Source: Sorex araneus (Eukaryota > Chordata > Mammalia > Eulipotyphla > Soricidae). From it: a stretch of DNA of 64,000 bases. Made by a program: the position numbers and the translations under genes. Below are positions 57,532-64,000 of this stretch, one piece after another (within the stretch, counting starts at the first letter, position 1; every line of letters begins with the position of its first letter). The notes beneath the pieces are model-generated. The model was not told where the DNA came from. It did no database searches and was given only the letters and a program-made list of their open reading frames with translations. The DNA lies in NCBI RefSeq assembly GCF_027595985.1, contig NC_073305.1:104095535-104159534 (forward strand), given 5' to 3'.

Positions 57532-57849
57532 TTCAGTAGACGGTTTAATATCTGGGAATGCAGTATTGTCCTGAGCTGGGAAATAAATGTGGGCATCGCT
57601 CACACATAGGTGTCACTTAAAGCACCGAGACCTGATAGAGGCATAGTATTATCAGTCTGAAGCAGTGTTAGTGATTTACTTCAGTGGGGGGAAGCTTTCT
57701 TTAATTTCTTACCTCAGAATTACACTTAAACATAATAGCATTGGCTTGATGGGGGAAAGCAAGCCCTGTCATATAATCAAAACCCGGCAGATATTAAACA
57801 AATACACTGCAAATATGCCAGTTAGCTCCATTAATTGGGGGAATGGATG

Positions 57850-58095
57850 TCTCTTAAGTGGTTCTCCAGAGGGTCAGGGACCCCTTCTGGAGATTCTTGG
57901 CCGTGCAGGTCAGTGTTAAGTGTGAGGGCCTGAGGGTACTACTCAAACCCTGTGGGGGCCAGAGCCAGAGATGACCCGAGTCACCCAGGTGGTGCATGGA
58001 TGTCTTCTGGTCTGTACCTGGTGGTGCTTGGGGGACTGTGTGATGCTGGGGATCCATCAGAGTCAGCTGTATGTGAGGTCAGGACTGTTGAGCCC
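57850..58095 (-). mobile_element. Long-bodied tRNA-SINE, old (type D)
   Basis: GGAGATTCTTGGCCGTGCAG, GTACCTGGTGGTGCTTGGGG and GATGCTGGGGATCCATCAGA. Confidence 0.48.
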
Positions 58096-58539
58096 CTGTT
58101 TTCTCCTCTCTCTCCACTCTTTCCTCTCTCTCCTGCTTTTGAATCAGCTAGACGCCAGACTTTAATGAGAGGATAGAATCAAGAGACTCCTCTTAGGTAT
58201 TCCCAAACCAGAGGACTGCATAGAGCGAGCAGTGGCACAGTGTCAACACGTGTTTAAGTGCAGATAAGGAATGGAAAATAGGCTCCCATCCAGGTGCCAA
58301 AGCTACAATATGGGGGAACCACTCAACAAGCTGATTGGCTCTTCGTGTATCAAAGTTCACTAAAATTACCCATAAACCCTTTGGGTTACTCTCACTATTG
58401 AGAGTAATTGTAATAGACAGTTACAAACAATTATAATGTAAATAGTAAATCCGAGACTGTCCATAATGAAAGAACACTTGAAAATTAGGGAACCCTTGAA
58501 AAATTAAAATTCATGGTGGTTAAAACAGTTTGAGTGTGT

Positions 58540-58955
58540 CGCAAGACAGCAGGTAAAAAATTGTGGTATAGTCAGAGGAATATTACATACAACTGCATGG
58601 TGAACATGTTAAGTAAAAAAAGTCGGAAAGAAAAATAAATATATTGTAGTATGCTTATATACTCATATATTTGTATATATGTGTACAAAGCTTTTATTCT
58701 TCGCTATTTTATTTACATAATGTAATAAAAGGAAAAATAATGATGATAAAAACAGAAAAGTTAATGCCTTAGAGGAGGATAAGTATGGAGCAATAATCTG
58801 CAGGAGAGAACTTTCTGGGGTGATGAAAATAGTCTGTATATTGATTTGGATACTTATGAAATAGATATATTCATATGTTGAATTCTCTTGACTTTTATAT
58901 TATTAGGATTGTACAGTTCACTGTATGAAGGTTTTACCTGAATGAAACTAGAACT
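58540..58955 (+). mobile_element. Old L1M 3' end
   Basis: AATTGTGGTATAGTCAGAGG, CTTTCTGGGGTGATGAAAAT, TTGTACAGTTCACTGTATGA and GGTTTTACCTGAAT follow the order of an L1M 3' end in sense. Confidence 0.72.
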
Positions 58956-59048
58956 GTTTTATGTCGAATGTTATTGTGAGGATAAATATTGAGAGTACTT
59001 GGGTGGGGCATCCCTGTTGATTCAGATTTCAAGAATAATGTACCAAAT

Positions 59049-59220
59049 GGGACGGGAGAGATAATACAGTGGGTCGGACTCTTGCCTTGCATGTGGCTGA
59101 CCTGGGTTCAATCCCAGCATCCCATATGACCATCTGAGCACTGCCAGGAGTGTGGTTCCTGAGGGCAGAGCCAAGAGTAGCCCCGGAGCACTGCCAGGTG
59201 TGCCCCCCTCCTTCAAAAAG
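59049..59220 (+). mobile_element. SINE-A near MYO6 exon 2
   Basis: Complete but diverged; GCTGACCTGGGTTCAATCCC at the B box. It is the repeat closest to the coding exon (about 600 bp). Confidence 0.92.
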
Positions 59221-59579
59221 AGTACTATTCCTGAGAAAGTAATTCCCTTATCTTACTTATAACCCTTAAGCGTGGAGAGATTTATTATTCATTCCTAGTA
59301 TGACTTGTAATTGTTATTGCTGTTCTAAACTTTATTGGGGTGACTTTGGTTTTCAAGTGTGTAAATGTTTATATGCTTTAGGGGTACTGTGTTACCACAG
59401 CAGGCCCACCACCAAGGTGCTGGTATTCTTATGTCAAAGTCCTTAAGGCTGGCTTTCATTTTATTGCGCAATCCAGAGTACTTGAGGAACTAAAAGGAAG
59501 TGCTCGTATAAATTACACACAGGCAACAGGTTAAAAAAAAAAATCACCATTTGTTTTTCTGGTTGCTCAAAGCATAATC

Positions 59580-59740
59580 TGTGCAATCACAGCTGAAGGA
59601 AGGCATTTGACAGCAGGTATTAGCTCAGGGTGAAACAGCTCTGCTGCTTCCTTATCTAGATAGAGGTAGATAAAGGTGGGAGCAGCCTGCAACACGGAGG
59701 TTGAGTGAGGATTACCTGCGGCAGGGGTAGATAAGTTTTT
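59580..59740. promoter_or_regulatory. GATA/E-box cluster upstream of MYO6 exon 2
   Basis: TTATCT (59652), AGATAG (59658), AGATAA (59668) and AGATAAG (59729), with a CAGCTG E-box at 59590. Repeat-free. Enhancer function is inference from motif density only. Confidence 0.3.
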
Positions 59741-59800
59741 AAGAGCTGCTCTGTGCTGTTGACTCTGTAAAAGGATGTTGTTTTTACTTCCAGAGTTACT

Positions 59801-59834
59801 CATGTTGCTTTTTTAAAATTTCTCTTTGACACAG
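59801..59834 (+). promoter_or_regulatory. MYO6: MYO6 intron 1 splice acceptor
   Basis: A pyrimidine-rich stretch (TTGCTTTTTT, then TTTCTCTTTG) leads into ACACAG at 59829-59834. A second AG at 59840-59841 (GAAATAG) could in principle be used, but the first has the better tract. Confidence 0.8.
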
Positions 59835-59996
<162 letters not shown>

Positions 59997-61286
59997 TGAA
60001 ATAGTCTTACTTCTTTCTGTTAACTGTCTTCTTCCTTAATGGGGTGGATATTCTTAGAACAGTATACTGGAAGATAATATTCTAGTAAATGGATTTTGGT
60101 TTTCTACTGCGATTGGATTAATTCAGAAGTACATAGCCTAGGGAAATAATGATATCCTCTGATTACTCATGAATTTGTTTGTCTTTTGTGTTATATTTTT
60201 GGGAAATAGCTGTATGATGAAATGCGTATAATAACATTTTAAAATTTCTGCTACCGAAGTTGTTAATGTAGTTACATTGTAGTCAACAGGTTACAAAGTA
60301 AAAATCTGAAGAGTAGAATTATGTTAGCAAATTATGCCTCTTTGATTTATCTTCCTGATAATTCCATTTAAAAAGTTTTTAATTCATATGTATTAGCATG
60401 GGGTCAGTAAAAAAATATTTTTATTAAGAATGGTATTCAGTATTCCTGTAATTAATATTTTTTGTTGTATCAATAGTTTTTAAACCAGAAAGTACACTTT
60501 AATTTTGTATACATGTTATCTGTTTTGTTTTATGCCCACATATAGATTAAACATTATTTTACAATGTAAGTTTTAAGTCTGTTTCTTTGTGGTAAGCTTC
60601 ACAACTTTCAGCTAAAGAAATATTTCTGTTAAACAAGTCTTGTGACTAAAATTTGTTGAGGTCATTTCTGTTTACTTTAGACTCTGAATGTTCATGAATA
60701 ATTTATATTCTGCTGATACATGGATAACTAAGGCCATATGACTGCCATCCTTTTGGGAACCTTAGAAAAACAAGGTGGATCTCTCTTGAGGTCTTTTCAC
60801 AGAGAAAACTAGTCTTGTTATGGTAAACAACCTAGTAATCTAAATATATAATATATAATGTGCCATGTTGGTGGAGGCCAATTAAAGTTACCCTCAGGAA
60901 AGAAAAGATAAAAGTGTTTAGATTTTCCTCTTATTATCAAGTACCAATTTGTACTTACAGTGCAGGACATGCTTAAAAAATGAAAAACTTTAAAAAAAAT
61001 TAAAAACAAACCAAAAAAAAAGAAAAAATTAAAAAAATACTTAATTATTTTTATGTATTTGAAATTGTAGGGGAGGAAATATTTTTCTGTATGAGAAAGT
61101 ACAAGTCTCTAACTGGGCATAACAATTAAACAGAAGATAAATTAATAGTATAAAAGCATAAAATTAAGTTATTAACAGTCTTTGTCCATCCATACACATG
61201 AGTCTCCTGAAGAGAATGATGACTCAAAGGACTGAGTGAAGGGGAATATACTTTTTTATACTTTAGACAAAAAAATGAATTGTGAA

Positions 61287-61514
61287 AGGGGCCAGAGATA
61301 GTACAGCGGGTAAGATGCTTGCCTTGCATCAGCCAACCTGGGTTCAGTTCCCAGTACCCCATATCATCTCTCAAGCCCTCCAGGACTGATTCCTGAGTGC
61401 AAAGAAAGGAGTAACCCCTGAGCACTCCTGGGCATGACCCAAAAACCAAAACCAAAACTCAAACCCCAGAAAACCCATACAAAAAGCAAAAAACCAAACA
61501 ACAGCAAAAAGAAG
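61287..61514 (+). mobile_element. SINE-A with a long mixed A-rich tail
   Basis: TSD TGAATTGTGAA (61276-61286) and TGAGTTGTGAA (61515-61525), one mismatch. The tail spans about 75 bp of AAACC/AAAACCC/CAACAGC. Confidence 0.92.
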
Positions 61515-61519
61515 TGAGT

Positions 61520-61842
61520 TGTGAAGCATTGATATAGCAAATGAGTGAGTTAGAAGCAGTAAACTATAGAAAAGTGATTAGGAGTATAGGGTCATTTTAG
61601 CAAGGTCTGTTTGTACAGATTTCTCTCTGCCTCATTTCCCCTTCTCTAGCGATAAGATCTTCCTTCCTCCTGGCATGGGGCAGGCATTTTTCACATGGGA
61701 GGTTTCTCTCTGACATTTGGGACTGAAAGATCGGGGTAAAAGTAATCCCTTGCTTCTGCTGTTTCTCAAGTGCCTTTTGATTCAAAATAATCAAAATGCC
61801 AGAGTAGCATCTTTGGAGGTTTTAGTTCTGTCAGTCTTTTAC

Positions 61843-61883
<41 letters not shown>

Positions 61884-62215
61884 ACATATATATTTTATAA
61901 GCACATTAAATCAGAATGACAAAACAAAAACAGATTTACTAAAAATTAAACAAACAGACCCTGAAGGATTTCTTAAGCATTTTCTGTTAAGTCTGCAGAT
62001 AACAAAATAGTTCATTCAGTTCAAGAATAGAAGAAAAATTGATTTATTTGTATATGATCATTTTTATATTTTAATACTTTTATGTGCTTTCAACTATCTC
62101 AGTTTCAGTTATATGTATAGAATAATAAAGCACTTGAAATTCAAATTGTGGGGCTTTGAAATTTATATGGATCTTTCAGAAGTTTGATAAAAGTAGCTTT
62201 TTTAGGTACAAAATT
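61520..62215. other. Intron 2 unique sequence with (TG)n
   Basis: A TG repeat at 61847-61880; otherwise AT-rich and without recognised features. Confidence 0.5.
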
Positions 62216-62220
62216 TGTTA

Positions 62221-62380
62221 GTTTTTGAACCACACCCACCGATGGTGCTCAGGGCTTATTCCTGTCTCTGTTCTCAGAGATTACGTGGTAGAAGAGGTGA
62301 CCTGATAGGGTACTAGGGGTTGTTCCTGGTTTGGCTACATGCAAGGCAAGTGCCTTGCCCTGTACTATATCCCTGGCCCA
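62221..62380 (-). mobile_element. SINE-A, diverged
   Basis: GAACCACACCCACCGATGGT to GGCTACATGCAAGGCAAGTG. Confidence 0.72.
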
Positions 62381-62394
62381 CCCTCAAAGTTTTT

Positions 62395-62600
62395 TTTAAA
62401 AAAAATCCCCACCTTTTTAATTAAACACCATGGTTTAGTAAGTTGCTTATGATGATTTGTTATAGGCAATCAATATTTTAAGACCAGTCCCACCATCACT
62501 GTTCTCGTCCCTCCACCATTGTTTTCATTTTCCCAACTACCCCTCAAGCCTTCCCCGTAGCAGGGCCATAGTAATTGATTTTATATTGCTGTTACCTCTA
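62395..62600 (-). mobile_element. Old L1 3' UTR scrap
   Basis: AGACCAGTCCCACCATCACT, CCCTCCACCATTGTTTTCAT and CCGTAGCAGGGCCATAGTAA resemble L1 3' UTR copies elsewhere in the window. Confidence 0.6.
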
Positions 62601-62654
62601 AATGGCTAAAGGAGTGATCAAAAAACGTTTTTCAGTTAAAGAAATTTGTGAAAT

Positions 62655-62752
62655 ATGTGGATATCCAAGAACAGTAACAATAAGTCTCTTAATGAGAGAT
62701 GTTACTGGTGCCCGCTTGAACAAATCGATGAGCAATGGATGACAGTGACAGT
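62655..62752 (+). mobile_element. SINE-B or element C, 3' end only
   Basis: GATATCCAAGAACAGTAACA, then GTTACTGGTGCCCGCTTGAA and GATGACAGTGACAG. Head absent: 5'-truncated copy. Confidence 0.88.
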
Positions 62753-63106
62753 TTTATCTCACCATGGGATTATTAAATCATTGAGGGTTTACTAGATGAT
62801 GCTAAAAGTCAAGCTTTCGGTGTTAAATGTTTTGTTGAGACTAGTTGGCTTTTATATTACATTACCATCCAATCTGGTGTAGTCCTGCTTCGATGTTAGT
62901 GTTGTAGAATTTGGAGATGTGGCTCCAGGAAATCCAGAATATTTAACTGGGCAGTCTGGTTAGAGGTATCTTGGCAGGTATGTGAGTGCAGCTGGTGAGA
63001 GGCTTCGGTAGGATGGGAACTTGCCCCTCCTCCTTCCTGAGTAGATTCCAGAGATCTCAGCTTGGACTGGGTACCTGAGAAATTTTTCATCTAGTTGATC
63101 TCTTTC

Positions 63107-63292
63107 TTTCTTTTTTTTTTTTTCTTTCTCTTTGGGTCACACCTGGCGATGCACAGGGGTCACTCCTGGCTCATGCACTCAGGAATTAACTCCTGGCATT
63201 GCTCAGGGGACCATATGGGATGCTGGGAATCGAACCCGGCTCGGCTGCATGCAAGGCAAATGCCCTAGCCGCTGTGCTATCGCTCCAGCCCC
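63107..63292 (-). mobile_element. SINE-A, full length with TSD
   Basis: Perfect 16-bp duplication CTAGTTGATCTCTTTC (63091-63106 and 63293-63308). Confidence 0.98.
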
Positions 63293-63356
63293 CTAGTTGA
63301 TCTCTTTCGAGATTTACTTATGGGTCTCTGGAACAGGGCCAGTAGTTGAGCTTACA

Positions 63357-63376
63357 TGGTGGTGGTGGTGGTGGGG
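63357..63376. repeat. (GGT)n microsatellite
   Basis: Six GGT units. Confidence 0.9.
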
Positions 63377-63464
63377 TGTGGGTGTGGCTGCCGGGACTTC
63401 AGGAAGTATGGGGAGATGGGAGGAAATCATCCATCCTGACTCTAAGAAGACCCAGTGTTTTGAG

Positions 63465-63502
63465 CTACAAACAAAACAAAACAAAACAAAACAAAACAAA
63501 AA
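63465..63502. repeat. (AAAAC)n microsatellite
   Basis: ACAAAACAAAACAAAAC repeat ending in AAAAACCC. Confidence 0.9.
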
Positions 63503-63612
63503 CCCAGTCTACCTGAAATGTTTGGCAGGTTAGCATCTCTGTGGAGCAGTTGTGAGGTGGTGGAGTCTGGCCAGAGGCATGGTGGTCAGTTTTTTAAAAT
63601 TTTATTTTGCTT

Positions 63613-63718
63613 CTGTGTTTTTGGCCACATCTGATGGTAGATCTCAGGGGACCATAAGGTGCCAGGGATCAAACCTGGGCAAATAATGTGCTCCTACCAG
63701 TTAAACTCTCAGATCCCA
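63613..63718 (-). mobile_element. SINE-A remnant with internal deletion
   Basis: TTTTTGGCCACATCTGATGG, CTCAGGGGACCATAAGGTGC and GGATCAAACCTGGG; the middle of the body is missing. Confidence 0.62.
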
Positions 63719-63867
63719 CAAAAATATTTTTTTCTTTAAATTTCAGTTTTCAGAAATTCCTTTTAATCGTTCCCTTTTCATTACCTTTTCATTCTTTGGT
63801 TGGGGTCTTAATAATATTTAAGTTACAATAACAACTATTATGGTTCAAAAAATAATAACTGCTTTGG

Positions 63868-64000
63868 TTCATGTAATCCCACCAATGGCCAACATCCAGA
63901 GACTGTAAAACCAAGCTCCCGGAAGCTTATAGCCTAGTTCTCCCTCGGGGAGAGCCTGGCAAGCTACTAGGATTTTTCAGCCCACATGGGAGAACCTCGC
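63868..64000 (+). mobile_element. Element C, second copy, cut by the window end
   Basis: ATGTAATCCCACCAATGGCC, CAAGCTCCCGGAAGCTTATA and GGGGAGAGCCTGGCAAGCTA align with 47060-47220 of the other copy. The 3' part lies beyond the window. Confidence 0.75.

Overview
The window is mammalian nuclear DNA, most likely from a shrew (Sorex or a close relative). Two things show this. First, the sequence is saturated with a tRNA-headed SINE whose body contains CAGCATCCCATATGG and three GCCAGG units; I recognise this as the shrew SOR-type SINE. Second, it carries an RTE-clade LINE whose decayed reverse-transcriptase C-terminus resembles parasitic-nematode elements, as has been reported for the common shrew.

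The only protein gene I can support is the 5' end of MYO6 (unconventional myosin VI), on the + strand. A CpG island at about 1.0-1.86 kb holds the promoter and a probable non-coding exon 1 with a GTGAGT donor at 1574. Intron 1 runs for about 58 kb. Exon 2 (59835-59978) carries the initiator ATG at 59862 and the first 39 codons, and intron 2 runs to the end of the window. Everything else is intron or upstream flank. Most open reading frames in it are chance translations of SINEs.

The repeats record a layered history. (1) Old mammalian repeats: MIR, a MER5A-like hAT fragment and decayed L1M pieces. (2) Younger L1 copies, truncated at the 5' end, several with clear target-site duplications (TSDs). 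(3) SINE-A: tRNA-Ala-like head, three-unit body, poly-A tail, with TSDs and TT|AA-type target sites that fit L1 mobilisation; more than 50 copies, from almost intact to barely recognisable. (4) SINE-B: the same tRNA head joined, just after the B box, to a different body whose last 60 or so bases encode the C-terminal residues and tail of an RTE ORF. (5) One long RTE fragment (19138-19840) with its own TSD. (6) A longer element, called C here (46845-47412, and cut by the window end at 63868), that shares the SINE-B body and RTE tail but has no tRNA head.

Together, (3) to (6) suggest one tRNA head serving two different LINE machineries, and an RTE family with at least two layers of non-autonomous derivatives. 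That is the main biological interest of the window. Other points of note are a polypyrimidine microsatellite flanked by a perfect 16-bp duplication, a chimeric insertion with a tRNA-Leu 5' half at its edge, a strong hairpin in an AT-rich stretch, and a GATA/E-box cluster just upstream of MYO6 exon 2.
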